DNA of 64,000 nt from NCBI GenBank assembly GCA_028279515.1, contig JANQNQ010000011.1, positions 186,001 to 250,000 on the forward strand, written 5' to 3'. Position numbers and translations under genes: made by a program. This document shows positions 1-9,338 of the stretch, one piece after another. The notes below the pieces were generated by a model. The model searched no databases. It was given only the letters and a program-made list of their open reading frames with translations, and was not told where the DNA came from. Origin of the DNA: Flavobacteriaceae bacterium. Its GTDB lineage: Bacteria > Bacteroidota > Bacteroidia > Flavobacteriales > Flavobacteriaceae. Numbering within the stretch: the first letter of the stretch is position 1; the number at the start of each line of letters is the position of its first letter.

Positions 1-891
1 GGTTCCTTCTTCCAATCACTCGGAGGATGTTGTACCGATTGGGATGTAGACTTTAGGATCATACCAGACAGTAACTTCCAGATCTTAACGCCAAATCCAG
101 GAGCAGCAAACGCAGTGGGTTCTATAACCTTAGAAGCTACATCAGGGTATGATCCATTGGTGTATCGTTGGCAATATTTTAGCCCGACGACAAGTCAATG
201 GACACTTTTACCCGCAGCGTTTCAAGGACAAAGCTCCATTACGTTTGATGCCCAAGATCTGTTTGGCGCCAATGCTTCCAACTTTTACGGTGTGAGCATT
301 CAGTATCGTTTAGAGTTGTGTAACGGATGGACGCCTTCGGTGTTTCCGTATACCTATGTATTCACACAACAAAGTCCGGGACTACAATCGATTGTTCCAC
401 AAGATACCAGTTGTTCCTATTCAAGTGACGGTGGTTTTACGGTCAATTTTGATAGAGCCCTTGTTACGAATGAGGAATTGACCATGAACCTAAGAAGAAA
501 CAGTCCAACTGGTCCGCTAGAAGACTCCCTCAATAATGTGACGTATACAGGCACAAGTTATATCTGGCCGGGAAATCTTGCGACGGGCACTTATTATCTC
601 ATATACCAATCAGAACCTGCAGGTTCCTTAATACAGAGTGGTCCCATTGTAATCGGGTCGCCTGGCGCTGTAACTTTTTCAGCAACCTGGACCGACGTAG
701 ACTGCTTCGGAGATAATACGGGGAGCATTGCCATATCTGCCAGCGGCGGAGTTGGAAGCTTTGAATACAGATTAGACACAGGAGCATGGATTCCCTTTGA
801 CAATAGTAACTCGCATACCATTTCGAACCTTTCCGCAGGAAATTATGATGTAAGGGTACGGGATGCCAATAGTTGTACAGAACAAAATTAA
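1..891 (+). CDS. 5'-truncated surface protein ending in one SprB repeat (SprC/SprD-like position)
   Basis: The reading frame is open from base 1, so the gene starts outside the window; 296 codons are visible before TAA at 889-891. The visible part has a beta-rich, Ig-like stretch containing 'YRWQYFSPTTSQW' and 'VNFDRAL', then a single C-terminal SprB-type repeat (about the last 75 residues) with 'DCFGDNTGSIAIS' and 'DANSCTEQN' before the stop. The next gene has the same order of segments, so the two are tandem paralogues. No T9SS sorting domain follows the repeat. In Flavobacterium johnsoniae, sprC and sprD precede sprB; by position this gene and the next could be their counterparts, but that is inference. 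The function is probably cell-surface adhesion or gliding support. Confidence 0.75.
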   Translation, partial: GSFFQSLGGCCTDWDVDFRIIPDSNFQILTPNPGAANAVGSITLEATSGYDPLVYRWQYFSPTTSQWTLLPAAFQGQSSITFDAQDLFGANASNFYGVSIQYRLELCNGWTPSVFPYTYVFTQQSPGLQSIVPQDTSCSYSSDGGFTVNFDRALVTNEELTMNLRRNSPTGPLEDSLNNVTYTGTSYIWPGNLATGTYYLIYQSEPAGSLIQSGPIVIGSPGAVTFSATWTDVDCFGDNTGSIAISASGGVGSFEYRLDTGAWIPFDNSNSHTISNLSAGNYDVRVRDANSCTEQN

Positions 892-893
892 AA

Positions 894-2144
894 GTGAGAG
901 TAATAAAAACGTACATATCGATACTTTTCCTGCTTGGTGCATTTGCAGTGAGTGGTCAGACCTATGACTTACTCTTAGAAGGAAACATTGAAGATGCTAC
1001 TGGACCTCCCTTTAGATTTGGAACGGTCGATGTTTATATAGATGGTGCTGTGTTTTTGACATGGACCACCTTAGATCCACCAAATAATTCTCCTATAACA
1101 ATCAACCAAACCGAATTGATCACCTCTTTGTCGACCTTACAGCTCAGGGAACGGTCAATTATAGGAAACTTTCCTCCAGCTTGTGATTCGATGAACAATA
1201 CGACGGTGTACAACCTAACCCAATCCATTCAATTGACCATTACAAATTCGGGTTGTGTTACGAATATGAGCGCTAAACTGATACCCAATATCGATTCGGC
1301 TTTTAGGCTAAATGGTACGGGAGATCTTTGCATCGGACAACAATTGACCCTTGGGGCTACCGCAGGATTCCCTTCAGTGGCCTATAACTGGCAGTACTCG
1401 ACAGATAACGGAGGCAGTTGGACGAACTTTCCAGCAGGTTTCAATCTAAGCAGCACAACGAGTGCTACTATCGAAGAAATCATTGGAAGTACACACACCA
1501 ATTTCCTCGAAACCGATATCCTTTTCCGTGTAGGAACTAATTCAAAAGGAGCCTATTCGGCAAATACGGTATCAGTTAGATATTCAGCTTGCGCTCCTTT
1601 AGTGACAAGTTTGAATTATAGTCCGCCGCAATGTGCAGGCGACCCAGTGAATGTAGTGGTCAATTTCGACCGTACGTTAGACGCAGATGAAGAATTCTCT
1701 CAGATCAGCGTGGTTGATGCCACCGATAGCAGTTTGATCTTGGTGCAATTCACCGATGTATCAACAGATACACCAGGAGGAACCACCTTTACTTTCAGTA
1801 ATGTTACCGGGTTGGTTGAAGGCGAAAGTTATCGAATACAATACCAAATGAAAAAAGGCGGTGTTCTGGTTTCAGGCTTTATCGAGTCGACACAAACATT
1901 CACATTCAACGATGCCATTCCAGTGACTTTTTCGGCCACGTGGACCGATGTCGACTGTTTCGGTGAAAACACTGGAAGCATTGCTATTTCGGCTAACGGA
2001 GGCGCAGGCAATTACGAATACAGACTAGATACAGGAGCCTGGACTCCCTTTGATAATAGCAACACCCATAGCATCACAAACTTGGTGGCCGGAAACTATC
2101 AGGTACGAGTGAGAGACGCCAATGGCTGTACAGAAGAATTATAA
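894..2144 (+). CDS. secreted surface protein with one C-terminal SprB repeat, paralogue of the preceding gene
   Basis: I place the start at GTG 894, two bases after the previous stop, because it yields a compact signal peptide (MRVIKTYISILFLLGAFAVSGQ). An upstream TTG at 873 is in frame but would add a charged leader. The 416-aa product has an unrecognised N-terminal domain, an Ig-like segment ('YNWQYSTDNGGSW', 'VNFDRTL') and a terminal SprB repeat ('DCFGENTGSIAIS' to 'DANGCTEEL'). It matches the upstream protein along the visible length. The stop TAA is immediately followed by the ATG triplet of the giant adhesin, so the three genes are almost certainly one transcription unit. It has no sorting domain. 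It is probably exported through Sec and may act with the adhesin, as SprC/SprD do with SprB. Confidence 0.8.
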   Translation: MRVIKTYISILFLLGAFAVSGQTYDLLLEGNIEDATGPPFRFGTVDVYIDGAVFLTWTTLDPPNNSPITINQTELITSLSTLQLRERSIIGNFPPACDSMNNTTVYNLTQSIQLTITNSGCVTNMSAKLIPNIDSAFRLNGTGDLCIGQQLTLGATAGFPSVAYNWQYSTDNGGSWTNFPAGFNLSSTTSATIEEIIGSTHTNFLETDILFRVGTNSKGAYSANTVSVRYSACAPLVTSLNYSPPQCAGDPVNVVVNFDRTLDADEEFSQISVVDATDSSLILVQFTDVSTDTPGGTTFTFSNVTGLVEGESYRIQYQMKKGGVLVSGFIESTQTFTFNDAIPVTFSATWTDVDCFGENTGSIAISANGGAGNYEYRLDTGAWTPFDNSNTHSITNLVAGNYQVRVRDANGCTEEL

Positions 2145-2174
2145 ATGATGATGACAAGATTTAAATACATTCCC

Positions 2175-5100
2175 ATGAAAAAACTACTACAACTTATGCT
2201 GGTAGTGCTGCCCCTTTTCACATGGGCGCAAACCCCGAAAGTGATCAATATCACTATCGACCAGCCAAGTGCCGCTCTCAATGTTTCTGGCGGTGCTACC
2301 GATGCCACAGGCTTTGGTCTAAGCAATGGATCCGTCAATATCTCGGTTTCAGGAGGTACTACCCCATATTCATATTCTTGGAGTAACGGTGCCACCACGC
2401 AAGACATAACTGGACTTGCAGCAGGAAACTACAGCGTTACGGTTACCGATGCCAACGGATGTACTGCCGGAGGATCCTATACCGTAGGGCAACCAGCTCA
2501 ATTGGTAGCGAGTATAAGCATAACATCAACGATAAGTTGCTTCGGGGGGAATGACGGAGCCTTGTCAGCATCAGCAGTAGGAGGAGTGCCAGCCTACTTG
2601 TATTCATGGGAAAAGTTCATCAGCGGATCGTATCAAGGAGTAGGGTCGGGGCCTACTTTGACATCACAAACCGCCGGACAATTTAGAGTTACGGTTACTG
2701 ATGCTAATGGGAATACAGATCAAGATGTCATCACATTGAATCAACCTACACAGTTGGGCTTCAGTATTGTCAATACGGTCGATGTGCTGTGTTTTGGGGA
2801 TAACACAGGAAGCATCGATATCAATATAACAGGAGGGACAACACCCTATTCCATCGCTTGGCTCGACGGACCTACCACGGTCGACCGAACGAATTTGGTC
2901 GCAGGAGATTATGCGTTTCAAATTACCGATGCCAACGGCTGTACGGTCAATAACTATTCAACACCGATAACGATAACAGAGCCCGCAGCCGCTTTAAATA
3001 TTACAGCCGCTGCAAACGGAATTCAAAACCCAACTTCCAACGGAGCATCCGATGGTTCGATTGATGTGAATATTGCCGGAGGGACAACCCCATATTCATA
3101 TTCTTGGAGTAACGGTGCCACGACACAAGACATTACAAATTTGGTAGATGGATCGTATACCTTGACGGTGACAGACGCTAATGGTTGTACCGATATGGAA
3201 ACCTTCGTTCTTTCAGAACCACCACCATTTAGTGTGTCCATCAGCTTAGCCCAAGCGATCGCATGTAATGGAGGCACAGGAAATTTATTGGCAACTGCGG
3301 TAGGTGGGGTGCCAAATCCAGGACCTTCCTATGATTATGAATGGTTCGATATTTCTAGCGGAAGCCCAGTTTCTATAGGTGTAACTACAGCGGCAGCCAA
3401 CGGACTATCTGCTGGTTCGTATCGTGTTGTAGCCACTGATAACAACGGAAACATGACAAGTGACGATTACATCCTCACCGAACCAACGGCATTGTCTTTT
3501 TCCAATGTATCGAGCTCAAACGTATTGTGTTTTGGCGGAAGCGATGGATCCATAAGTGTAACCGTTGCGGGCGGAACACCAAATTACTCATACAGTTGGA
3601 CCAAGACAGGCGATGGAAGCTTTAGCGCCAGTACAGCATCAATAAGCAATTTGGACGCAGGAGAATATAACCTAAGCGTTACCGACGCCAATGGGTGTCC
3701 GCTAAACACTTTGGTAACAATAACAGAACCGGCTTCAGCCGTGTCAATAACGTTAGATAGCATCACTCCGGTTAGCGTATTTGGTGGTAATGACGGAGCC
3801 ATCGCAATTTCAGTTTCTGGAGGAACTCCCGGATACACCTATGCCTGGACGAAAACTGGTGATGCTGGCTTTTCGGCATCGACCGAAGATCTAACAGGTT
3901 TAACGGCCGGAGAATATACCGTGGTAGTATCTGATACCAATGCAGTAAGTCCTACAAACGCTGGATGTATCGCAACGCAGAGCTTTACCGTGACAGAACC
4001 TGCACAGTTAACGGTAGGAATCACTGTGAACGCGGCCTTATTATGCTTCGGAGACACAGATGGTGAATTACAGGCAACCGCCAATGGAGGTGTCCCTGGA
4101 TATACCTATGCATGGTTCGAGATCATCGGCGGTACTCCAAATGCATTGGGAATCACAACGGCCACCATTACAGGACTCGCTTCAGGAGAATATCAAGTAA
4201 CGGTTACCGACTCTAACGGAACCATGGCAAGTGATACCTACTTACTTACTGAACCAGCATTGTTGACAGCTTCTTTGGTGAGTGAAACAGATATCCTATG
4301 TTTCGGTGATACCACAGGAGCCATAGACATTGATGTCACTGGCGGAACCGGAAATTACTTTTACGATTGGACCGACGGTTCTTCTACCTTTGCCGTGACC
4401 GAAGACGTTTCAGGCTTGGCGCCCGGAACCTATTCGGTATCCATAACCGATGACAACGGATGTACTACCTCGCTAGGTCCCTATACCATTGCACAACCAG
4501 CAAGTGCGATAAGTATCGACAATGCTACGATAACAGACCTAACAGGTTTTCAAACAGGAGATGGTAGCATTGCCGTAACCGTAAGTGGTGGAACCCCAGG
4601 TTATACTTACGAATGGCGTGTGGATGGTACAACATCTATTATAGGAAGTGGAGCAACAATCACTAACCTTCAAGCAGGAGACTACGAACTCACTGTACTC
4701 GATAGCAACGGCTGCTCAATAGTGGCGGTATACACAGTAACCGAACCACCATTGTTAGAAATTACAGTCATCAACGAAACAACGACTATTCAATGTTTTG
4801 GAGATACGACGGCCGTTTTAGAAGCAACCGTTACAGGAGGTGTACCACCGTATCAATACGCTTGGTATAATGTACTCGACAATACAACGATTTTATCAAC
4901 AAGTAACACGCTTTCAAATGTCGGAGCAGGTACGTATGAGCTTCAAATTACAGATGCTAACAGTATCCAAACGACGAGTAGTTATACAGTAAATGAACCT
5001 ACCGAGTTAACGGCGAGCTTTACATCTTCCGACGTAAACTGTAATGCGGGAAGCGACGGAAGTATTGACATCACCGTTTCGGGTGGGACGCCTGGATATT

Positions 5101-8100
5101 CTTTCTTCTGGAGCAATGGTGCCAATACAGAAGATGTTTCTGGTTTAACTGCCGGAAACTACTCAGTAACGATTAGAGATGCCAATTTCTGTGAGGTCAT
5201 TGTAAACGTTACAATCACTGAACCTGCAGAAGCATTAAACATAGCCAGTAGCACTGTTACTGATGCTACAGGAAGTGGTTTGACCAACGGAAGCATTTCA
5301 GTTACCGTAGCGGGCGGAACACCTGCATATAACTATCAATGGACAGACAGCGGAGGCACCGTATTAGGATCAACAACTAATGACTTGACCGGAATCGGCG
5401 CCGGAAGCTACTTCTTAACGGTGACAGACGCCAACGGCTGTGCGCTAGGACCCATCGAATACATCGTTTCAGAACCAGGTCCGTTGATGGTAATGATCAA
5501 CGAAACATCAATCGCTTGTTTTGGCGAAACGGGAGAACTCACTGCGAATGTAACAGGTGGAGTGGCTCCGTATTCATACCAATGGTTCGATGCAACGAAC
5601 ACACTAATAAGCACAAATGCAAATACAGGAGCAATCGTTGCGGGAACTTACAGTTTAATCGTCACCGATGCCAATAGCAATCAAATCACAACGAACAATA
5701 TTGTGCTTTCAGAGCCAAACTTACTCGAAATAACCACTATAAGTACAACCGATGTTAGCTGTTATAATGGAACGGACGGCTCGATCACCGTTACCGTAAG
5801 CGGAGGAACGGGAACATATGTGTACGCATGGAGTAATGGCGGGTCAACCACAAATACATTGAGTGGAGTTGCCGCAGGAGATTACGATGTCACGGTAACT
5901 GACGACAACGGATGTACGGTGTCAAGTGGAACAATCACAATTACGCAACCACCAGTATACGATATCACGAACGTAAGTTTGATCAGACCTTCTGGCTCGG
6001 GCGCAACCGATGGAAGCATTACAATTGACATTGTGGGTGGCGTTTCACCGTACACCTATTTATGGACCGATGATTTAGGAGCTGTACTTCAGACCAACGC
6101 GAATGTAGCGACCACAACTGATACAATTACAGGATTAGGTGAGGGACTCTATACCATCACAATTACAGATACAGACGGTTGTATCATAACAGATACATAC
6201 AATCTTGCCAATCCAGGAGAACTGTTGGTGTCGATCGATCAGACCCAACAGATTAGCTGTTTTGGTGGAAGCGATGGTATTCTAGAGGTCATCACGATTG
6301 GTGGCGCAGGAGGAAACAATTACGAATGGTATGATGCTTCGACAAATATGCTCATCGGAACGTCAAATATCTTAACAGGTGTCTCAGCCGGATCGTATTA
6401 TGTGATCGTAAGCAATGCTGACGGTATCACAGAACAAAGTGCTGTATTTGTTGTGACCGAACCCACAGCGGTAAATGCATCTATTTCGCAAGTAGATCCA
6501 AGTTGTTTTGGTTTTGCTGACGGAAGCATTACAGTAAGCGCCTCTGGCGGCACAGGAAGTTTTGAATATCGTTTTAGAGTCGATGGCGGAAGCTACGGTG
6601 CTTGGACGCCTTTTGCCTCCGGAAGCACTTCTCAAATAACAGGACTAGGCATTGGAGTGTACGATGTACAAGTCATGGACACCAATGGTTGTTTCTATGA
6701 AGTTTCAGGAAGCGTCGGTGTTTTAACTGCGACCTTGACACAACCAGCAGAATTGATTATCGCCAACGCACAATTGACAGATCCAACAGGTTTCGGACTT
6801 ACCAATGGTAGCATTGAAGTAACCGCTTCGGGCGGGACCACACCATATAGCTATCAATGGTCTGACGTAAACGGCGTATTACCCGAAACATCGAATATTT
6901 TATCTGGTATTGGAGCAGGGGATTACACCGTGTTGATTACTGATGCCAATGGTTGTCAGGTAACGCAAACCTATACATTAGGGCAGCCCGATGCGTTGAC
7001 AGTAACTGTAGAAACGGTCAACATCGTATTGTGTAACGGAGATACTAATGGAAGCATTAGAGCCCTTCCAATGGGAGGTGTTGCTCCGTATACATACGAA
7101 TGGTTCGAAGTAGGTAACGCTACCGCTATTGGCACAAACCAATTACTAGAAAACTTAGGAGCAGGGTCTTATTACGTAATTGTAACAGATAGTAACGGAA
7201 ATATGGTTCAAAGTGCTGATTTTGTAGTAACAGAACCTGCAGTATTGACATTGGGACTTTCAGCCGACTTTGTACTATGCGGCGACGGAAATGATTGGGA
7301 AGTGATTACCACCGCTTCTGGCGGAACCGCTCCATATACCTACGCTTGGAGCAATGGTGCCAACACAGCAAACTTGAACAACGTACCCCCCGGAACTTAT
7401 ACTTTAGTATTGACCGACGCCAATGGCTGTACTATAACCGATAGTATTGATTTGATTGCTCCAGCACCACTAACGGTAACAGAGACCATTACGATTCCGA
7501 CGTGTTTTGAAGGAGATGATGCATCGATCAGTGTGGCTGTTACTGGTGGAACCGCCCCATACACCTATTTGTGGAGTACAACAGATACGACTGATACCAT
7601 TACTGGATTAACTGCAGGAACATATGATGTTACGGTAACCGATTTCAAAGGATGTGAAGTAACGGTTTCCTACGAAGTAGTAAATCCGGCACAATTGATT
7701 GTTGATTTAGGGGAAGACATCACGTTATGTGTGGATCAAACTACTATGCTTGACGGAACCATTCCGGATGGTGTGGATTACCAATGGACAGCCGACAACG
7801 GATTCACAAGTACAGATGCCATGATCGAAGTTTCCGCTCCCGGAATATATACAGTAGTATCTACAAACAACCTAGGATGTACTGCTACCGATTCCATCGA
7901 AATCATTAGCTCTACCGCAGTCATTTCGGCAGAATTCTTAGTGTCTACGCAAGTGTTTACTGATGAAAGCTTTGTGATGGTAGATGTAAGCGACCCAGCC
8001 CCAGATGAGGTGATTTGGGTTTTTCCTGCGGAAGCACAAGTCATTGAACAAAATGAAATGTATGCCGAGGTATTAATTGATATGCCTGGAGAATACGATG

Positions 8101-8459
8101 TGACCATTATAACACGGGTAGGTGACTGTGAAGCAACACAAACCAAGCGAATCTTAGTATTAGAGCCTGAAGAGTTAGAAGGCGAAGAGCCAACAGCACA
8201 AACGCCGTTGATCACGATCTATGACATCTATCCAAATCCGTCGAATGGTAATTTCACCATTGATGTCGAATTACGCGAAGCACAACCGATTAGTATCAAA
8301 GTATTCGGATTGGCCAACAATGCATTGGTGGATTACAGAACGTTTGAAGGTCAAAGCACCTACCAAACGCAGTACGCATTGAATGTTCCATCAGGAATCT
8401 ACTTTGTATTGCTCGAAACACCATATAGTACACAATTGCGTAAGATTGTTGTTCAGTAG
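2175..8459 (+). CDS. giant SprB-like repeat adhesin with type A T9SS sorting domain
   Basis: The start chosen at ATG 2175 gives signal peptide MKKLLQLMLVVLPLFTWAQ; three in-frame ATGs at 2145-2153 would add ten residues. The product has about 2,094 residues: signal peptide, 22 consecutive SprB-type repeats (about 2290-7680), a short Ig/PKD-like region, and a C-terminal ~80-residue type A sorting domain ('IYPNPSNGNFTI', 'VPSGIYFVLLE', 'LRKIVV'). SprB-family proteins are mobile adhesins moved along the cell surface by the gliding machinery. The repeats fall into a three-module pattern (see findings). SprB itself carries a type B sorting domain and needs SprF, but here the domain looks type A and no sprF-like gene follows. 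The gene is followed by a repeat-rich gap. Confidence 0.9.
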   Translation: MKKLLQLMLVVLPLFTWAQTPKVINITIDQPSAALNVSGGATDATGFGLSNGSVNISVSGGTTPYSYSWSNGATTQDITGLAAGNYSVTVTDANGCTAGGSYTVGQPAQLVASISITSTISCFGGNDGALSASAVGGVPAYLYSWEKFISGSYQGVGSGPTLTSQTAGQFRVTVTDANGNTDQDVITLNQPTQLGFSIVNTVDVLCFGDNTGSIDINITGGTTPYSIAWLDGPTTVDRTNLVAGDYAFQITDANGCTVNNYSTPITITEPAAALNITAAANGIQNPTSNGASDGSIDVNIAGGTTPYSYSWSNGATTQDITNLVDGSYTLTVTDANGCTDMETFVLSEPPPFSVSISLAQAIACNGGTGNLLATAVGGVPNPGPSYDYEWFDISSGSPVSIGVTTAAANGLSAGSYRVVATDNNGNMTSDDYILTEPTALSFSNVSSSNVLCFGGSDGSISVTVAGGTPNYSYSWTKTGDGSFSASTASISNLDAGEYNLSVTDANGCPLNTLVTITEPASAVSITLDSITPVSVFGGNDGAIAISVSGGTPGYTYAWTKTGDAGFSASTEDLTGLTAGEYTVVVSDTNAVSPTNAGCIATQSFTVTEPAQLTVGITVNAALLCFGDTDGELQATANGGVPGYTYAWFEIIGGTPNALGITTATITGLASGEYQVTVTDSNGTMASDTYLLTEPALLTASLVSETDILCFGDTTGAIDIDVTGGTGNYFYDWTDGSSTFAVTEDVSGLAPGTYSVSITDDNGCTTSLGPYTIAQPASAISIDNATITDLTGFQTGDGSIAVTVSGGTPGYTYEWRVDGTTSIIGSGATITNLQAGDYELTVLDSNGCSIVAVYTVTEPPLLEITVINETTTIQCFGDTTAVLEATVTGGVPPYQYAWYNVLDNTTILSTSNTLSNVGAGTYELQITDANSIQTTSSYTVNEPTELTASFTSSDVNCNAGSDGSIDITVSGGTPGYSFFWSNGANTEDVSGLTAGNYSVTIRDANFCEVIVNVTITEPAEALNIASSTVTDATGSGLTNGSISVTVAGGTPAYNYQWTDSGGTVLGSTTNDLTGIGAGSYFLTVTDANGCALGPIEYIVSEPGPLMVMINETSIACFGETGELTANVTGGVAPYSYQWFDATNTLISTNANTGAIVAGTYSLIVTDANSNQITTNNIVLSEPNLLEITTISTTDVSCYNGTDGSITVTVSGGTGTYVYAWSNGGSTTNTLSGVAAGDYDVTVTDDNGCTVSSGTITITQPPVYDITNVSLIRPSGSGATDGSITIDIVGGVSPYTYLWTDDLGAVLQTNANVATTTDTITGLGEGLYTITITDTDGCIITDTYNLANPGELLVSIDQTQQISCFGGSDGILEVITIGGAGGNNYEWYDASTNMLIGTSNILTGVSAGSYYVIVSNADGITEQSAVFVVTEPTAVNASISQVDPSCFGFADGSITVSASGGTGSFEYRFRVDGGSYGAWTPFASGSTSQITGLGIGVYDVQVMDTNGCFYEVSGSVGVLTATLTQPAELIIANAQLTDPTGFGLTNGSIEVTASGGTTPYSYQWSDVNGVLPETSNILSGIGAGDYTVLITDANGCQVTQTYTLGQPDALTVTVETVNIVLCNGDTNGSIRALPMGGVAPYTYEWFEVGNATAIGTNQLLENLGAGSYYVIVTDSNGNMVQSADFVVTEPAVLTLGLSADFVLCGDGNDWEVITTASGGTAPYTYAWSNGANTANLNNVPPGTYTLVLTDANGCTITDSIDLIAPAPLTVTETITIPTCFEGDDASISVAVTGGTAPYTYLWSTTDTTDTITGLTAGTYDVTVTDFKGCEVTVSYEVVNPAQLIVDLGEDITLCVDQTTMLDGTIPDGVDYQWTADNGFTSTDAMIEVSAPGIYTVVSTNNLGCTATDSIEIISSTAVISAEFLVSTQVFTDESFVMVDVSDPAPDEVIWVFPAEAQVIEQNEMYAEVLIDMPGEYDVTIITRVGDCEATQTKRILVLEPEELEGEEPTAQTPLITIYDIYPNPSNGNFTIDVELREAQPISIKVFGLANNALVDYRTFEGQSTYQTQYALNVPSGIYFVLLETPYSTQLRKIVVQ
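2290..7680 (+). repeat. 22 tandem SprB-type repeats arranged as seven three-module super-repeats plus one
   Basis: Each module is about 75-90 residues with the core 'DGSI.V.V.GGT..Y.Y.WSNG' and the end 'AG.Y.V.VTDANGC'. Three classes alternate strictly. Class A has no leading Cys ('DATGFGLSNGS') but ends in NGC. Class B begins with a Cys (SCFGG or LCNGD type), carries 'GGVP.Y.Y.W[FY]' and ends without Cys (NGN, NGT or NSN type). Class C has both cysteines. The class B modules begin near 2531, 3258, 4041, 4788, 5511, 6253 and 7027, giving a super-period of roughly 720-785 bp. Confidence 0.8.
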
Positions 8460-8805
8460 TTAGATATGAGTATTAAGATAATAGATATAAGTATTGAGAT
8501 GAACTCCCCTTTCTTCCGCTTTGCGAAATTCATTCCCCTCTTAATCAAAGAGGGGAGCGAAATGTGCATTTCAATCAACTGTTCAACTAAAATAATTTAT
8601 TTACCTATGTTTTAGCTCCTCCCTTTGACAAAGGGAGGTGGCTTTTGGTTAACACTAGTAACCAAAAGACGGAGGGTTCTTCCCAAACAATATTTGTGTA
8701 TTTGTGGCGTCTTACCGAATAAATAGTAAGGCATTCAAGCATTAAAACATTGAAGCATTGTTTGCCAAACAATTGTTAAACAAACCCAAAGTTCTACGAT
8801 TTTAC
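8460..8805. repeat. intergenic mosaic of low-complexity words and two double-hairpin elements
   Basis: This gap of about 350 bp holds no gene I can support. It starts with words of the type GATATGAGTATTGAGAT (8463-8500). Then comes an inverted-orientation double-hairpin element (about 8502-8562, stem CCCCTCTT/AAGAGGGG, inner stem TTCCGC/GCGAAA) and a forward one (8616-8677, stem CTCCCTTT/AAAGGGAG, inner stem CTTTTGGTTA/TAACCAAAAG, tail GACGGAGGG). The end carries 'GCATTCAAGCATTAAAACAT'-type words. The hairpins may also stop transcripts from the adhesin gene. Confidence 0.6.
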
Positions 8806-8813
8806 TACATTTG
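8806..8813 (+). promoter_or_regulatory. -7 promoter element of the cus operon
   Basis: TACATTTG fits the Bacteroidota -7 consensus TAnnTTTG, nine bases before the ATG at 8822, so the transcript would be almost leaderless. I do not see a TTG at the expected 17-23 base spacing, so the call is tentative. Confidence 0.4.
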
Positions 8814-8821
8814 TGAGTGTA

Positions 8822-9238
8822 ATGAAAGAATTTGTTCGCAAAATAGCAGCCTTTTTGATGGCATGGACGGTACTCCTATCGACCACGTCATTCACTATGG
8901 ACCTGCACTATTGCGGAGAAACTTTGGTAGATGTAGCCCTTTTTGCTGAAACCGAAGGCTGTGGCATGGAAATGCAGCAAGCTAAGAGCAATTCCGCCTG
9001 CGAAATTGTCAAAAAAAGCTGTTGCACCGACGAACAGATCAATCACCAAGGCCAAGATGAGCTAAAGACCTCATTTGAAAAATTATCATTCGATCAGCAA
9101 GCTTTCGTTACCTCTTATGTGCTCTCGTATGTAAACCTTTTCGAAGGCCTTGAAACTAACGTTGTTCCTTTTGATGGGTATCCTCCACCCATATTGATAA
9201 AAGATGTGCAGTTACTGCACGAGACTTTCCTAATTTGA
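8822..9238 (+). CDS. HYC_CC_PP-type small exported protein, first gene of copper efflux operon
   Basis: The start at ATG 8822 gives a signal-like N-terminus (MKEFVRKIAAFLMAWTVLLSTTSFTM); a GTG at 8813 is also in frame but lies inside the putative -7 element. The 138-aa product shows the motifs of the HYC_CC_PP family in order: 'DLHYCGETL', 'KKSCCTD' and 'YPPPIL' near the end. Members of this family are small exported proteins commonly found just upstream of heavy-metal RND pumps in Bacteroidota; the His/Cys motifs suggest metal binding, but the biochemical role is not known to me. CusA follows after 100 bp, which fits a shared transcript. Confidence 0.75.
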   Translation: MKEFVRKIAAFLMAWTVLLSTTSFTMDLHYCGETLVDVALFAETEGCGMEMQQAKSNSACEIVKKSCCTDEQINHQGQDELKTSFEKLSFDQQAFVTSYVLSYVNLFEGLETNVVPFDGYPPPILIKDVQLLHETFLI

Positions 9239-9338
9239 TGCATAAGCAATAGGCGCAAAGGATCTTTCTTTTGGGCCCTAACCAGTTTGATGATGTAACA
9301 ACATACATCAAAGTCTAATTGCTTAATGTTCAAATACT

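Noticed and set aside
2099-5614. Several antisense frames of 68-102 codons across the SprB repeats
   Set aside because: They repeat with the period of the sense repeats, as expected of shadows.
7778-8215. 145-codon antisense frame within the adhesin gene
   Set aside because: Mirror of a Thr/Ser/Asp-rich coding sequence; the sense frame has an unmistakable sorting domain.
8758-8949. Alternative plus-strand frame overlapping the HYC_CC_PP gene
   Set aside because: The overlapping frame carries the HYC, CC and PP motifs and a signal sequence; this one has neither.
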